A stretch of DNA of 64,000 nucleotides from Pseudomonas sp. AKS31 (GCF_023634765.1 NZ_JAMLFX010000003.1:452417-516416); one strand, 5' to 3'. Numbered from the stretch's first letter, positions 18,918-29,075 are shown. Made by a program: numbers and translations. Notes: a model not told the origin generated them from the sequence alone.

Positions 18918-19150
18918 GCGTTTTCGAGTCAGGCTCACCCCCGTAAGCCCTCCTCGAGATTTCCCTCTTTACAGCAACTCAAGGCCTTCTCGAACCTTGC
19001 GACCGATGTTCGTCGGGATGCCTGCCAGCGTCCAGTGAACAGAAGTTTAATATTCACTAATGATCTAAATATCTATTTATTTATTCTTTTTCACGATGGC
19101 AAAACCCGGGCTAGAGTTGAGGTCTCGAACAACTCATCAGGAGCAGGACC
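18918..19150 (+). promoter_or_regulatory. Upstream region of lsfA
   Basis: The last 110 bp are strikingly AT-rich (around 19040-19095: TTTAATATTCACTAATG and TATCTATTTATTTATTC), like the region before ssuE. This suggests a shared activator such as CysB, which is an inference. Ribosome site AGGAGCAGG lies just before the ATG at 19151. The first half of the gap shows no feature. Confidence 0.4.
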
Positions 19151-19789
19151 ATGAGCCTCAGACTCGGCGACATCGCCCCCGATTTCGAACAGGATTCCAG
19201 CGCCGGCAAGATTCGTTTCCACGAATGGCTGGGCGATAGCTGGGGCGTGCTGTTCTCCCACCCGGCGGACTTCACCCCGGTGTGCACCACGGAGCTGGGC
19301 TTCACCGCCAAGCTCAAGGATGAGTTCAGCAAACGCGGCGTCAAAGCCATCGCGCTGTCGGTCGACCCGGTGGACTCACACCATAAGTGGATCGAAGACA
19401 TCAACGAAACCCAGAACACCGTCGTCAACTTCCCGATCCTGGCCGATGCCGATCGCAAGGTTTCGGATCTGTATGACCTGATTCACCCGAACGCCAACGA
19501 CACGCTGACCGTGCGTTCGCTGTTCGTCATCGATCCGAACAAGAAGATTCGCCTGACCATCACTTACCCGGCAAGCACCGGGCGCAACTTCCACGAGATT
19601 CTGCGGGTGATCGATTCGCTGCAACTCACCGACAACTACAAGGTGGCCACCCCGGCCAACTGGCAGGACGGTGAAGAGGTGGTGATCGTGCCGTCGCTCA
19701 AGGATGAAGACGAAATCAAAAAGCGCTTTCCGAAGGGCTATCGCGCGGTGAAACCGTACCTGCGCCTGACGCCACAGCCGAATCGTTAA
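19151..19789 (+). CDS. lsfA: 1-Cys peroxiredoxin
   Basis: 212 aa Prx6-type peroxiredoxin. It has one cysteine only, C45 in HPADFTPVCTTELGF, so it is a true 1-Cys enzyme. The C-terminal Prx6 extension (GEEVVIVPSLKDEDEIKKRF) is present. It reduces hydroperoxides. It lies directly before the ssu operon, as LsfA does in other pseudomonads, where it is made during sulfate starvation; here too the AT-rich upstream region resembles that of ssuE. A REP element begins right after its stop codon. Confidence 0.93.
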   Translation: MSLRLGDIAPDFEQDSSAGKIRFHEWLGDSWGVLFSHPADFTPVCTTELGFTAKLKDEFSKRGVKAIALSVDPVDSHHKWIEDINETQNTVVNFPILADADRKVSDLYDLIHPNANDTLTVRSLFVIDPNKKIRLTITYPASTGRNFHEILRVIDSLQLTDNYKVATPANWQDGEEVVIVPSLKDEDEIKKRFPKGYRAVKPYLRLTPQPNR

Positions 19790-19870
19790 GATCAAAAGAT
19801 CGCAGCCTGCGGCAGCTCCTACAGGGGGATTTCGGTCCGTGTAGGAGCTGCCGAAGGCTGCGATCTTTTC
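19790..19870. repeat. REP-type inverted repeat (type A)
   Basis: Two arms with the core GATCGCAGCCTGCGGCAGCT and its complement. It starts at the base after the lsfA stop codon and separates lsfA from ssuE. Confidence 0.85.
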
Positions 19871-19978
19871 GAGGCATCCACATAGCAGGGGATTTCAGGC
19901 CGTTTCGACGGCCTTTTTTTTCGTCTTGAATAACCTGATCCGTATATCTCCAAAACGCATAACCAAATGAATAAATAT

Positions 19979-19998
19979 GATTTATGGATATATAAATC
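19979..19998. promoter_or_regulatory. Dyad upstream of ssuE (possible activator site)
   Basis: GATTTAT (19979-19985) and ATAAATC (19992-19998) form a perfect 7-bp inverted repeat in an AT-rich block 75 bp before ssuE. A LysR-type regulator such as CysB would be the obvious candidate; this is not proven. Confidence 0.35.
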
Positions 19999-20072
19999 AG
20001 CTGGTAAGGTCACTCCCATCGAAGCGAGATCGCAACCTGCGAATCGCCTGTAACGCTTAAGGAATAGTCTCA

Positions 20073-20666
20073 ATGCTGGTCGTCTCACTTGGTGGCAGTC
20101 CCAGCCTGCGCTCCCGCTCCGGGGTGCTGCTGGAGCGCTCGCAACGTTGGTTGCAGCAGCAAGGCGTGGAAGTGGTGAGTTATCAGGTGCGGGACTTCCC
20201 GGCCGAAGATTTGCTCCATGCCCGCTTCGACAGCCCGAAAGTACTCGACCTGCTGCAACAGATCGAAAACGCGGACGGCCTGTTGATCGCCACACCGGTG
20301 TACAAGGCTTCGTTTTCCGGCGCGTTGAAGACGCTGCTGGATCTGCTCCCGGAGCGCGCCTTGAACCACAAGATTGTCTTGCCAATGGCCACCGGCGGCA
20401 GCATCGCCCACATGCTTGTGGTCGATTACGCACTCAAACCGGTGCTGTCGGCGCTGAAAGCCCAGGAAATGCTTCAGGGGATTTTTGCCGAGGACAGCCA
20501 GATCGCTTACGGCGAAGGCAGTGCTGCGGCGCAATTGGCACCGGCGCTGGAGCAGCGACTGTATGAAGCGCTGGATCAGTTTGTCAGCGCCATGGCCCGC
20601 CGGCCGAAACCGCTGGAGCCGGGCCTGTTGAACGAACGTTTGTTGAGTGCTCGCTGGAGCATTTAA
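20073..20666 (+). CDS. ssuE: NADPH-dependent FMN reductase
   Basis: 197 aa flavodoxin-like reductase. It supplies FMNH2 to the monooxygenase SsuD. The chain shows the family pattern [20 protein letters not shown] at the start and [20 protein letters not shown] near residue 75. First gene of the ssuEADCBF cluster, same order as in other pseudomonads. It is preceded by an AT-rich promoter zone with a dyad. Confidence 0.95.
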   Translation: MLVVSLGGSPSLRSRSGVLLERSQRWLQQQGVEVVSYQVRDFPAEDLLHARFDSPKVLDLLQQIENADGLLIATPVYKASFSGALKTLLDLLPERALNHKIVLPMATGGSIAHMLVVDYALKPVLSALKAQEMLQGIFAEDSQIAYGEGSAAAQLAPALEQRLYEALDQFVSAMARRPKPLEPGLLNERLLSARWSI

Positions 20667-20755
20667 GCCTCATCGAAATTTGAAGTACTGGCCTTACTCG
20701 CCCGCTAACGGGCAAGCAGGTGCAGCCAAAACCCAACAGCAAAAAGGAGAGCGCT

Positions 20756-21721
20756 ATGCGCACTGTATTTTTGCGTCGTGGTCTGGTCGCTCTGTTTGCT
20801 GCGGCTGTCACCTTCGGCGCCATCACTCAAGCTCAAGCCGAGACCCTTCGGATCGGTTATCAGAAGTACGGCACACTGGTGCTGCTCAAAGCCAAAGGCA
20901 CGCTGGAAAAGCGTCTTGCCGCTCAAGGCGTCGACGTGCAATGGACTGAATTCCCCGGCGGCCCGCAGCTGCTTGAAGGCCTGAACGTCGGCTCGATCGA
21001 CTTTGGCGTCACCGGCGAAACCCCGCCAGTCTTCGCTCAAGCGGCCGGCGCCGATCTGCTTTACGTCGCCTACGAACCGCCAGCACCGAACAGTGAAGCG
21101 ATCCTCGTGCCGAAAGACTCGCCGATCAAATCGGTGGCCGATCTCAAGGGCAAGAAAGTCGTCCTGAACAAAGGCTCCAATGTCCACTACCTGCTGGTGC
21201 GTGCACTCGAAGACGCCGGCCTCAAATACTCTGACATTCAAACTGTATTCCTGCCGCCCGCCGATGCTCGCGCCGCGTTCGAACGGGGCAGCGTCGACGC
21301 CTGGGTGATCTGGGATCCGTACCAGGCGGCCGCCGAGAAACAACTGCAAGCGCACACCCTGCGCGACGGCAAAGGCATCGTCGACAACCACCAGTTCTAT
21401 CTCGCGACCAAGCCTTATGCGCAGAAAAATCCCGAGGTGATCAAGACCCTCGTCGAGGAAGTGCGCGCAGTCGGCGAGTGGTCGAAGGCCAACCCTGAAG
21501 ACGTGACCCAGCAAGTCGCGCCACTGCTCGGCCTGCCGGCGGACATCACCCTGACTTCGGTCAAACGCCAAGGCTACGGCGCGCTGTTCCTGACCCCGGA
21601 AGTGGTCGCCGCACAACAGAAAATCGCTGACACGTTCTTCCAGCTCAAGCTGATTCCCAAGCCGCTGAGCATCAAGGACGTGATCTGGACACCACCGGCC
21701 GCTGTGGCCAAGGCGCAGTAA
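20756..21721 (+). CDS. ssuA: Aliphatic sulfonate ABC transporter substrate-binding protein
   Basis: 321 aa. Signal peptide 1-28 ending AQA, then [20 protein letters not shown], the typical SsuA/TauA start. The [20 protein letters not shown] and [14 protein letters not shown] motifs belong to the NMT1/THI5-like sulfonate binders. I chose ATG 20756 with AAGGAGAG upstream; a GTG at 20720 is in frame but lacks a signal-peptide fit. It delivers sulfonates to SsuC/SsuB. Confidence 0.94.
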   Translation: MRTVFLRRGLVALFAAAVTFGAITQAQAETLRIGYQKYGTLVLLKAKGTLEKRLAAQGVDVQWTEFPGGPQLLEGLNVGSIDFGVTGETPPVFAQAAGADLLYVAYEPPAPNSEAILVPKDSPIKSVADLKGKKVVLNKGSNVHYLLVRALEDAGLKYSDIQTVFLPPADARAAFERGSVDAWVIWDPYQAAAEKQLQAHTLRDGKGIVDNHQFYLATKPYAQKNPEVIKTLVEEVRAVGEWSKANPEDVTQQVAPLLGLPADITLTSVKRQGYGALFLTPEVVAAQQKIADTFFQLKLIPKPLSIKDVIWTPPAAVAKAQ

Positions 21722-21746
21722 TTCGAATCCCCAAGGAGACCACTCC

Positions 21747-22895
21747 ATGAGCCTCAATATCTTCTGGTTCCTGCCTACCCACGGCGACGGCCATTACCTT
21801 GGCACCGCCGAAGGCGCTCGTGCCGTCGACCACGGTTATCTGCAACAGGTCGCGCAAGCGGCGGATCGTCTGGGCTTTGGCGGTGTGCTGATCCCTACCG
21901 GGCGCTCCTGCGAAGACTCGTGGCTGGTGGCAGCATCGCTGATTCCGGTGACCCAGCGTCTGAAGTTCCTCGTTGCCCTGCGCCCCGGGATCATTTCCCC
22001 GACGGTCGCGGCGCGTCAGGCGGCTACGCTGGATCGTCTGTCCGGCGGTCGTGCGCTGTTCAATCTGGTCACCGGCGGTGACCCGGAAGAATTGGCCGGC
22101 GACGGTCTGTTCCTCAGCCACGAAGAGCGCTATCAGGCCTCGGTGGAATTCACCCGTATCTGGCGTCGTGTACTCGAAGGCGAAACCGTTGATTACGACG
22201 GCGAACACATCAGCGTGAAGGGGGCCAAGCTGCTCTATCCGCCAATCCAGCAACCGCGTCCGCCGTTGTACTTCGGTGGCTCGTCGGAAGCCGCACAGGA
22301 CTTGGCCGCCGAGCAAGTGGAAATGGTCCTGACCTGGGGTGAGCCGCCCGCAGCAGTAGCGGAGAAGATCGAACAGGTGCGCGCCAAAGCCGCCAAGCTC
22401 GGCCGCACCGTGCGCTTCGGCATTCGTCTGCACGTGATCGTCCGTGAAACCAACGCTGAAGCGTGGCAAGCGGCGGATCGTTTGATCTCGCACCTGGACG
22501 ACGACACCATCGCCCGTGCCCAAGCTTCGCTGGCGCGTTTCGATTCGGTCGGCCAGCAACGCATGGCTGCTCTGCATGGCGGCAGCCGCGACAATCTCGA
22601 AGTCAGTCCGAACCTCTGGGCCGGTGTCGGTCTGGTGCGTGGCGGTGCCGGGACCGCGCTGGTCGGCGATGGTCCGACCGTGGCGGCGCGCGTGAAGGAA
22701 TACGCCGATCTGGGCATCGACACTTTCATCTTCTCCGGTTATCCACACCTCGAAGAGTCGTATCGCGTCGCTGAGCTGCTGTTCCCGCACCTCGATGTCG
22801 AGCGCCCGGAACTGCCGAAAAGCGCCGGTTACGTCAGTCCGTTTGGCGAGATGGTCGCCAACGACATTCTTCCCAAAGCCGCGTCGCAGAGCTGA
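21747..22895 (+). CDS. ssuD: FMNH2-dependent alkanesulfonate monooxygenase
   Basis: 382 aa bacterial luciferase-like enzyme that cleaves alkanesulfonates to aldehyde and sulfite with O2 and FMNH2 from SsuE. Seen: [17 protein letters not shown] at the start, the CEDSW cysteine segment, and the [20 protein letters not shown] stretch. AAGGAG ribosome site, 25 bp after ssuA. It is the only desulfonating enzyme in the cluster. Confidence 0.96.
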   Translation: MSLNIFWFLPTHGDGHYLGTAEGARAVDHGYLQQVAQAADRLGFGGVLIPTGRSCEDSWLVAASLIPVTQRLKFLVALRPGIISPTVAARQAATLDRLSGGRALFNLVTGGDPEELAGDGLFLSHEERYQASVEFTRIWRRVLEGETVDYDGEHISVKGAKLLYPPIQQPRPPLYFGGSSEAAQDLAAEQVEMVLTWGEPPAAVAEKIEQVRAKAAKLGRTVRFGIRLHVIVRETNAEAWQAADRLISHLDDDTIARAQASLARFDSVGQQRMAALHGGSRDNLEVSPNLWAGVGLVRGGAGTALVGDGPTVAARVKEYADLGIDTFIFSGYPHLEESYRVAELLFPHLDVERPELPKSAGYVSPFGEMVANDILPKAASQS

Positions 22896-22903
22896 GGCGC
22901 GCC

Positions 22904-23686
22904 ATGAACAAAATCATCCACAGCCTCGCACCCTGGGCATTGCCGGTGTTGCTGTTGGCGGTGTGGCAGTTGTCGGTGTCGGCGGGTTGGTTGTCGACAC
23001 GGATTCTGCCGGCACCGGTGGCGGTGATCGAAGCCGGCGTGAGCCTGGTGCGCAGTGGTGAAATCTGGACGCATCTGGCGATCAGTGGCTGGCGTGCGGC
23101 CCTCGGTTTCACCATCGGCGGCGGCATCGGTCTGGTTTTGGGTTTCATCACCGGCCTGTCGAAATGGGGCGAGCGCCTGCTCGACAGCTCGGTGCAGATG
23201 ATCCGAAACGTGCCGCACCTGGCGCTGATTCCGCTGGTGATTCTGTGGTTCGGCATTGACGAGTCGGCGAAGATTTTTCTGGTGGCACTGGGCACGTTGT
23301 TCCCGATTTACCTGAATACCTATCACGGCATTCGCAACGTCGACCCGGCGCTGGTGGAGATGGCGCGCAGTTATGGCCTGAGCGGTTTCAGCCTGTTCTG
23401 GCAGGTGATTCTGCCGGGTGCGTTGCCTTCGATTCTGGTCGGTGTGCGCTTCGCCCTGGGCTTTATGTGGCTGACGCTGATCGTCGCCGAAACCATTTCC
23501 GCCAGCTCCGGCATCGGCTATCTGGCGATGAATGCTCGCGAGTTCTTGCAGACCGACGTGGTGGTGCTGGCGATCCTGCTTTACGCGGTACTCGGCAAAC
23601 TCGCCGACCTCGCCGCCCGTGGACTTGAGCGTGTGTGGTTGCGCTGGCATCCGGCTTATCAGGTTGCCAAAGGAGGTGCGGCATGA
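22904..23686 (+). CDS. ssuC: Aliphatic sulfonate ABC transporter permease
   Basis: 260 aa inner-membrane permease with about six hydrophobic segments. The EAA loop is [20 protein letters not shown]. Begins 8 bp after ssuD and overlaps the ssuB start by 4 bp (ATGA), so the two are translationally coupled. The C-terminal [20 protein letters not shown] is typical of SsuC/TauC. Confidence 0.95.
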   Translation: MNKIIHSLAPWALPVLLLAVWQLSVSAGWLSTRILPAPVAVIEAGVSLVRSGEIWTHLAISGWRAALGFTIGGGIGLVLGFITGLSKWGERLLDSSVQMIRNVPHLALIPLVILWFGIDESAKIFLVALGTLFPIYLNTYHGIRNVDPALVEMARSYGLSGFSLFWQVILPGALPSILVGVRFALGFMWLTLIVAETISASSGIGYLAMNAREFLQTDVVVLAILLYAVLGKLADLAARGLERVWLRWHPAYQVAKGGAA

Positions 23687-24489
23687 CCGCTCAACAACCT
23701 CCACGCCTGCTGCGCGGGATTCCGCTGGTGGTGCGCAATCTGCAGAAAACCTTCGGTGCGCGGCAGGTGCTGCGCGCCATCGATCTGCACATTCCAGCGG
23801 GGCAATTCGTCGCCGTGGTCGGGCGTAGCGGTTGCGGCAAAAGTACCTTGCTGCGCTTGCTCGCCGGCCTCGATCAACCGACTGGGGGCGACCTGCTGGC
23901 TGGTGCTGCGCCCCTGAGCGATGCGCGGGAAGACACCCGATTGATGTTCCAGGAAGCACGTTTGCTGCCGTGGAAGAAGATCATCGACAACGTCGGCCTC
24001 GGCCTCACAGGCCACTGGCGCCCGCAAGCATTGGCAGCGCTGGAAGCGGTAGGGCTGGCGGATCGTGCCAATGAGTGGCCGGCAACGCTGTCCGGTGGAC
24101 AGAAACAGCGTGTTGCGCTGGCACGGGCACTGATCCATCAACCGCGCCTGCTGTTGCTCGACGAACCGCTCGGCGCGCTGGACGCGCTGACCCGCATTGA
24201 AATGCAGCAACTGATCGAACGTCTCTGGCAGCAACATGGCTTCACGGTGCTGCTGGTGACCCACGACGTCAGCGAAGCGGTGGCGATTGCCGACCGGGTG
24301 ATTCTGATCGAGGACGGCGAAGTCGGCCTCGACCTGCAGGTCGAACTGCCGCGCCCGCGGGTACGCGGTTCGCATCGCCTGGCGGCGCTGGAAACCGAAG
24401 TGCTCAACCGTGTTCTGTCCCTGCCCGGCGAGCCGCCGGCGCCGGAACCTGTTTCACCACTGCCTACGCAACTGCGTTGGGCTCAATAA
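23683..24489 (+). CDS. ssuB: Aliphatic sulfonate ABC transporter ATP-binding protein
   Basis: 268 aa ABC ATPase. Walker [19 protein letters not shown], signature [20 protein letters not shown] and Walker [21 protein letters not shown] are all intact. ATG 23683 overlaps the stop of ssuC, with GGAGG just upstream. An N-terminal extension of about 15 residues and the C-terminal [18 protein letters not shown] are standard for SsuB. Confidence 0.95.
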   Translation: MTAQQPPRLLRGIPLVVRNLQKTFGARQVLRAIDLHIPAGQFVAVVGRSGCGKSTLLRLLAGLDQPTGGDLLAGAAPLSDAREDTRLMFQEARLLPWKKIIDNVGLGLTGHWRPQALAALEAVGLADRANEWPATLSGGQKQRVALARALIHQPRLLLLDEPLGALDALTRIEMQQLIERLWQQHGFTVLLVTHDVSEAVAIADRVILIEDGEVGLDLQVELPRPRVRGSHRLAALETEVLNRVLSLPGEPPAPEPVSPLPTQLRWAQ

Positions 24490-24516
24490 CTCAAGCAAAC
24501 GACAGGAATCATTGCC

Positions 24517-24732
24517 ATGACTATCAAAGCCATCAACGTCCGTAACCAGTTCAAAGGCTCGATCAAGGAAATCGTCCTCGGCGACGTGCTGTCGGAAATC
24601 GACGTGCAGACCGCTTCGGGTATCGTCACTTCGGTGATCACCACGCGTTCGGTCAAGGAGCTGGAACTGGCGGTGGGCAGCGAAGTGATCGCCTTTGTGA
24701 AATCCACCGAGGTGTCGATCGCCAAGTTGTAA
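24517..24732 (+). CDS. ssuF: Small TOBE-domain protein (molybdopterin-binding type)
   Basis: 71 aa single TOBE domain: INVRNQFKGSIKEIVLGDVL, then TRSVKELELAVGSEVIAFVK. SsuF of Pseudomonas is the last gene of ssuEADCBF, needed in some strains for use of certain sulfonates, and resembles molybdopterin-binding proteins; its exact biochemical job is not settled. A terminator follows within 20 bp, closing the operon. Confidence 0.93.
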   Translation: MTIKAINVRNQFKGSIKEIVLGDVLSEIDVQTASGIVTSVITTRSVKELELAVGSEVIAFVKSTEVSIAKL

Positions 24733-24749
24733 GCCTGTGAGTAAAAAAC

Positions 24750-24783
24750 AACCCCGAAAGGCGTGAGCCCTTCGGGGTTTTTT
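24750..24783 (+). terminator. Rho-independent terminator of the ssu operon
   Basis: AACCCCGAAAGG and CCTTCGGGGTT flanking a short loop, with T6. Confidence 0.85.
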
Positions 24784-24791
24784 GTGCCTGG

Positions 24792-24823
24792 CGATCGTTC
24801 CCACGCAGAGCGTGGGAACGATC
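24792..24823. repeat. Short palindromic repeat (type D)
   Basis: GATCGTTCCCACGCAGAGCG continues into TGGGAACGATC; near-identical to the element at 10906. It lies between the converging ssuF and TetR genes. Confidence 0.8.
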
Positions 24824-24828
24824 ATGTC

Positions 24829-25455
24829 TCAGCGCTTGGGTAGATACGGCGGCAGATACAACCCGATATAGGCATCAAACACCCGCATCCCTTCTTCGGC
24901 CATGCGCGGTGTGATTTGCCCATGCTGCTGCACCGAACGCGCATAAACCCGGTCACCCAATTCCATCGCCAGGGCAAATACGTCGACATCCTCCGGCAAC
25001 CTCGGCAGCTCGAAGTGATGGTCGAACAACTTGTGCATCAAGGCGCCCAGTTCGATGTCGTGTTGCCGATCAGCCTGAGTCACTTCGGTCAGACCATGTT
25101 GCGCGAGGATCAACTGCCGAGCCGCCGCGTCTTCGTCGTAGATCTCCAGCATCCTTTGCTCGACCAGTCGCGACAGATCACGCCAGTCACGCAGGGCCTC
25201 GTGATCGATCGGCGCTTGCAGGCAGGCGCGGAACGCGGCGTGCACATCGGCGGTCAGCGCTTCGAGCAACGCCGGCACGCTGGCGAAGAAGTGGTACACG
25301 GAGGAGGGCGGAATCTGCGCGCGCTCGGCGACGCTGTAGATCGACAGACTGGCCACACCCTCGGCCGCCAGCAGTGTGCGCGCGGCGTCGAGTATCGAGT
25401 CGATGCGCGCCTGACTGCGGGCACGGGGTTTGCGGACGGGGGCGGGTCGCGTCAT
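24829..25455 (-). CDS. TetR/AcrR family transcriptional regulator
   Basis: 208 aa. The DNA-binding part is RIDSILDAARTLLAAEGVAS followed by VAERAQIPPSSVYHFFAS, a classic TetR helix-turn-helix. I chose ATG 25455 (MTRPAPVRKPRAR), which has AGGAGA upstream; the frame is open for 63 more codons but these cross a terminator. It lies between the ssu operon and the polyamine genes. In P. aeruginosa a TetR regulator of agmatine use (AguR) sits near spuI, but nothing here proves the same target. Confidence 0.92.
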   Translation of the reverse strand: MTRPAPVRKPRARSQARIDSILDAARTLLAAEGVASLSIYSVAERAQIPPSSVYHFFASVPALLEALTADVHAAFRACLQAPIDHEALRDWRDLSRLVEQRMLEIYDEDAAARQLILAQHGLTEVTQADRQHDIELGALMHKLFDHHFELPRLPEDVDVFALAMELGDRVYARSVQQHGQITPRMAEEGMRVFDAYIGLYLPPYLPKR

Positions 25456-25556
25456 GGAAGTCTCCTGCGGGGCAGCGGGCATTGTACGAGGCGGGTTCCG
25501 TGTTGTCTTGTCGACCGCCATCGCTGGCTTGCCAACGAACCGCCGCAGGCGGCCAT

Positions 25557-25597
25557 AAAAAAACGCCGCTGGCTGAATTAGCCAACGGCGTTTTTTT
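25557..25597. terminator. Bidirectional terminator between spuI and the TetR gene
   Basis: AACGCCGCTGGCT and AGCCAACGGCGTT make a long stem with A7 before it and T7 after it. It would end spuI transcription on the minus strand. Confidence 0.85.
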
Positions 25598-25612
25598 GAA
25601 GCTGCAATCCGC

Positions 25613-26989
25613 TTAAACGGTATGCAGATACCAGTTGTACTCAAGGTCGGAAATGGAGTGTTCGAACTCCTCCAGCTCGCTTTCCTTGCAGGCGACGAAG
25701 ATATCGATGTACTTCGGATCGATGTACTTGGCCATCACCTCACTGTCGTCCAGCTCGCGCAGGGCATCGCGCAAGTTGTTCGGCAGGCTTTGCTCGTTCT
25801 GCTCGTAGCTGTTGCCTTCGACCGGGGCGCCCGGCTCGATCTTGTTGGTCAGACCGTGGTGCACACCCGCCAGAACCGAAGCCATCAACAGGTACGGGTT
25901 GGCATCGGCACCGGCTACGCGGTGTTCGATCCGCACGGCATCGGCAGAACCGGTCGGTACGCGAATCGCCACGGTGCGGTTGTCCAGCCCCCAGCACGGC
26001 GAGTTCGGCACGTAGAACTGCGCGCCGAAACGACGGTAGGAGTTGACGTTCGGGCAGAGGAAAGCCATCTGCGCGGGCAGGGTCTCGAGCACACCGCCGA
26101 TCGCGTGACGCAGCGCGGCGTTCTGCTCGGGATCCTCGCTGGCAAAAATATTCTTGCCGGCCTTGTCCAGAATCGAAATGTGTACGTGCAAACCGTTGCC
26201 TGCCTGGCCTGGATAAGGCTTGGCCATGAAGGTGGTATCCATTTCATGGTCGTAGGCGATGTTCTTGATCAGACGCTTGAGCAGGACGGCGTAGTCGCAT
26301 GCCTTGATCGGGTCGGCGACGTGGTGCAGGTTCACTTCGAACTGCGCCGGGGCACTTTCCTTGACGATGGCATCGGCCGGGATGCCTTGCTCTTTGGCAC
26401 CTTCCAGAATGTCCTGGAGGCAATCGACGTATTCGTCGAGGTCGTCGATCAGGTAAACCTGTGTCGAGTGCGGACGTTTGCCGGAGATCGGCGAGCGTGG
26501 CGGCTGTGGACGGCCGTTCACGTTTTCCTGGTCGATCAGGTAGAACTCGAGTTCGAATGCTGCGCAGATGGTCAGGCCCAGCTCGTCAAACTTTGCAACA
26601 ACTTGACGGAGCACTTCGCGCGGATCGGCGAAGAACGGGTCGCCTTCGAGTTCGTGCATGGTCATCAACAGTTGCGCGGTGGGGCGCTTCTGCCATGGCT
26701 CGTTGCACAGGGTGTCGGGGATTGGATAGCAGATACGATCGGCGTCGCCGATGTCCAGGCCCAGGCCGGTGCTTTCCACCGTAGAGCCATTGATATCCAG
26801 AGCAAATAGAGAGGCCGGCAGGTTGATGCCTTTCTCGTAAACCTTGTGGAGGCTGGTGCGTTCGATGCGCTTGCCGCGCACCACACCATTCATATCCGCA
26901 ATCAGAAGGTCAACGTACAGAACCTCAGGATGTTCCTTAAGGAACGCGTTCGCTTCGTTAAGCTGAACGGCACGCGGGGGTACCGACAT
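25613..26989 (-). CDS. spuI: Gamma-glutamylpolyamine synthetase, SpuI-type glutamine synthetase homologue
   Basis: 458 aa member of the PuuA branch of glutamine synthetases. It ligates glutamate to polyamines such as putrescine in an ATP-dependent step. The substrate-site motifs GQAGNGLHVHISILD, NSYRRFGAQFYVP and DNRTVAIRVPTG are seen, together with a beta-grasp N-terminus. It is divergent from the spuA remnant and spuB, the same layout as in P. aeruginosa, where spuI stands alone opposite spuABCDEFGH. The leader mRNA carries AACAACAA just before the ribosome site, a possible Hfq/Crc target. Confidence 0.92.
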   Translation of the reverse strand: MSVPPRAVQLNEANAFLKEHPEVLYVDLLIADMNGVVRGKRIERTSLHKVYEKGINLPASLFALDINGSTVESTGLGLDIGDADRICYPIPDTLCNEPWQKRPTAQLLMTMHELEGDPFFADPREVLRQVVAKFDELGLTICAAFELEFYLIDQENVNGRPQPPRSPISGKRPHSTQVYLIDDLDEYVDCLQDILEGAKEQGIPADAIVKESAPAQFEVNLHHVADPIKACDYAVLLKRLIKNIAYDHEMDTTFMAKPYPGQAGNGLHVHISILDKAGKNIFASEDPEQNAALRHAIGGVLETLPAQMAFLCPNVNSYRRFGAQFYVPNSPCWGLDNRTVAIRVPTGSADAVRIEHRVAGADANPYLLMASVLAGVHHGLTNKIEPGAPVEGNSYEQNEQSLPNNLRDALRELDDSEVMAKYIDPKYIDIFVACKESELEEFEHSISDLEYNWYLHTV

Positions 26990-27001
26990 GATGCAACACC
27001 T

Positions 27002-27009
27002 TTGTTGTT
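27002..27009 (-). promoter_or_regulatory. Possible Hfq/Crc catabolite-repression motif before spuI
   Basis: On the minus strand the leader reads AACAACAA directly before AAGGTG and 12 more bases before ATG. This matches the AAnAAnAA catabolite activity motif exactly and overlaps the ribosome site, the usual place in Pseudomonas. Confidence 0.45.
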
Positions 27010-27267
27010 AAAAATATCAATCATTGATCTTTTCTGGTTTCAGTCAACCCGAACGGCCTGCCGAAGTCAAGCGAGGCCTTTTTTGCCCTAAAAAAGCGCT
27101 GTGAGGGCATTTATGGGGCATTTTTGGGCGGTTTTTTGTCCTTGGGAGGCGTGCCACCCGCGGGCTTGAGCAGGCCGTGTTGTATTTTTTACGGGGGTGT
27201 TGTGTAAAAAAATGAACAAGGCTAAGCTCCGATCAAACCCATAACAGCAATAATACCGGGGTGCTTC

Positions 27268-27624
27268 ATGTCTCGCCTGCCGTTAATCGGCATCACCGAC
27301 TGCTCGCAACAGTCCGGTCTGCATGCTCATCACATCAGTGGCGACAAATCCGTCGGTAGCGCAGCCAGCATGGCTCGCCCGTTAGCGACGATGTTCCCGT
27401 CCATGGCCGTTCAAGTGCCAGCGTCCGATATTCTGGACGTACGGGAAAGCATCCTGTTTATGGCGTCTCCTTCCAATATAGATCGCTTTCACCCTCAAAG
27501 CCTGTGTCGCTTCTCCAGTCGTGCTCATGATTCTGCACGCCTTCAGTGTGCACAGGAAATGCAACGCCAGCGTAAAGGGCAGGTAAGCTCCTCTTTCATT
27601 GTCTATGCGCGGTGCCAGGCGTAA
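27268..27624 (+). pseudogene. spuA: Truncated remnant of spuA (gamma-glutamyl-GABA hydrolase)
   Basis: 118 codons. The start MSRLPLIGITDCSQQSGLHA and later SDILDVRESILFMASPSNID closely resemble the N-terminus of class I glutamine-amidotransferase-like PuuD/SpuA proteins (about 250 aa), including the GDK and SPSNI blocks. Similarity fades after AHDSAR, about residue 90. The catalytic cysteine (GICRG segment) and the later His-Glu pair are absent, so no hydrolase activity is possible. The frame has no internal stop but is unusually divergent. It is in the exact operon position of spuA. The hydrolase step must be done by another gene. Confidence 0.7.
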
Positions 27625-27716
27625 GCCGGTACTGCGCGAGCAAGCCCCCTTAACGCGACGCCCAGGCGTCACACTTTGCCTGACGTCACGTCAGGAGACT
27701 CAGCCCAGAGGCATTT

Positions 27717-29075
27717 ATGAGTAACAACCTCGACCAGCTCACCGATTGGTTGAAAGACCACAAGATCACAGAAGTCGAATGCATGATCGGCGACTTGACC
27801 GGCATCACCCGGGGCAAGATCTCGCCGACCAACAAGTTCATCGCCGAAAAAGGCATGCGCCTGCCAGAAAGCGTGCTGTTGCAGACCGTGACCGGCGACT
27901 ACGTCGAAGACGACATCTATTACGAACTGCTCGACCCGGCCGACATCGACATGATCTGTCGTCCCGACCAGAACGCCGTGTACCTGGTGCCATGGGCTAT
28001 CGAGCCAACAGCTCAGGTAATCCACGATACCTACGACAAGCAAGGCAACCCGATCGAGCTGTCGCCGCGCAACGTGCTCAAGAAAGTCCTCAAGCTTTAT
28101 GCCGACAAGGGCTGGCAGCCGATCGTGGCGCCGGAAATGGAGTTCTACCTGACCAAGCGCAGCGACGACCCTGACTATCCGTTGCAGCCGCCGATTGGTC
28201 GCTCGGGCCGTCCGGAAATCGGTCGTCAGTCGTTCTCCATTGAAGCGGCGAACGAATTCGACCCGCTGTTCGAAGACGTCTACGACTGGTGCGAACTGCA
28301 GGAGCTGGATCTCGACACGCTGATCCACGAGGACGGCACGGCGCAGATGGAAATCAACTTCCGTCACGGCGACGCCCTGTCGCTGGCCGACCAGATTCTG
28401 GTGTTCAAACGCACCATGCGTGAAGCCGCGCTCAAACACGACGTGGCCGCGACCTTCATGGCCAAGCCAATGACCGGCGAGCCGGGCAGTGCCATGCACT
28501 TGCACCAGAGCATCATCGACATCGAAACCGGCAAGAACGTCTTCTCTAATGAAGACGGGACCATGAGCCAGCTGTTCCTGCACCACATCGGTGGCCTGCA
28601 GAAACTGATCCCGGAATTGCTGCCGCTGTTCGCACCGAACGTCAACTCGTTCCGCCGCTTCCTGCCGGACACCTCAGCGCCGGTGAACGTTGAGTGGGGC
28701 GAAGAAAACCGTACTGTGGGCCTGCGCGTACCGGATGCCGGCCCGCAGAACCGCCGCGTGGAAAACCGCCTGCCGGGTGCCGACGCCAACCCGTACCTGG
28801 CGATTGCCGCGAGCCTGCTCTGCGGTTACATCGGCATGGTCGAAGGCCTCAACCCGAGTGCGCCAGTGGTTGGTCGTGGTTACGAACGCCGCAACCTGCG
28901 CCTGCCGCTGACCATCGAAGATGCGCTGGAACGTATGGAAAACAGCGCGACCATCGAGAAGTACCTGGGCAAAACCTTCATCACTGGCTACGTCGCGGTA
29001 AAACGGGCCGAGCATGAAAACTTCAAGCGCGTGATCAGTTCCTGGGAGCGTGAGTACCTGCTCTTCGCCGTCTGA
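27717..29075 (+). CDS. spuB: Gamma-glutamylpolyamine synthetase, SpuB-type glutamine synthetase homologue
   Basis: 452 aa, second PuuA-like ligase of the locus. Motifs [37 protein letters not shown] and [15 protein letters not shown] show the glutamine synthetase fold with the polyamine-type active site. It differs clearly from SpuI (low identity by eye), suggesting different polyamine preference. It is followed 56 bp later by spuC with a good AAGGAG site. It is likely the first intact gene of the spuBC(DEFGH) operon here. Confidence 0.93.
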   Translation: MSNNLDQLTDWLKDHKITEVECMIGDLTGITRGKISPTNKFIAEKGMRLPESVLLQTVTGDYVEDDIYYELLDPADIDMICRPDQNAVYLVPWAIEPTAQVIHDTYDKQGNPIELSPRNVLKKVLKLYADKGWQPIVAPEMEFYLTKRSDDPDYPLQPPIGRSGRPEIGRQSFSIEAANEFDPLFEDVYDWCELQELDLDTLIHEDGTAQMEINFRHGDALSLADQILVFKRTMREAALKHDVAATFMAKPMTGEPGSAMHLHQSIIDIETGKNVFSNEDGTMSQLFLHHIGGLQKLIPELLPLFAPNVNSFRRFLPDTSAPVNVEWGEENRTVGLRVPDAGPQNRRVENRLPGADANPYLAIAASLLCGYIGMVEGLNPSAPVVGRGYERRNLRLPLTIEDALERMENSATIEKYLGKTFITGYVAVKRAEHENFKRVISSWEREYLLFAV

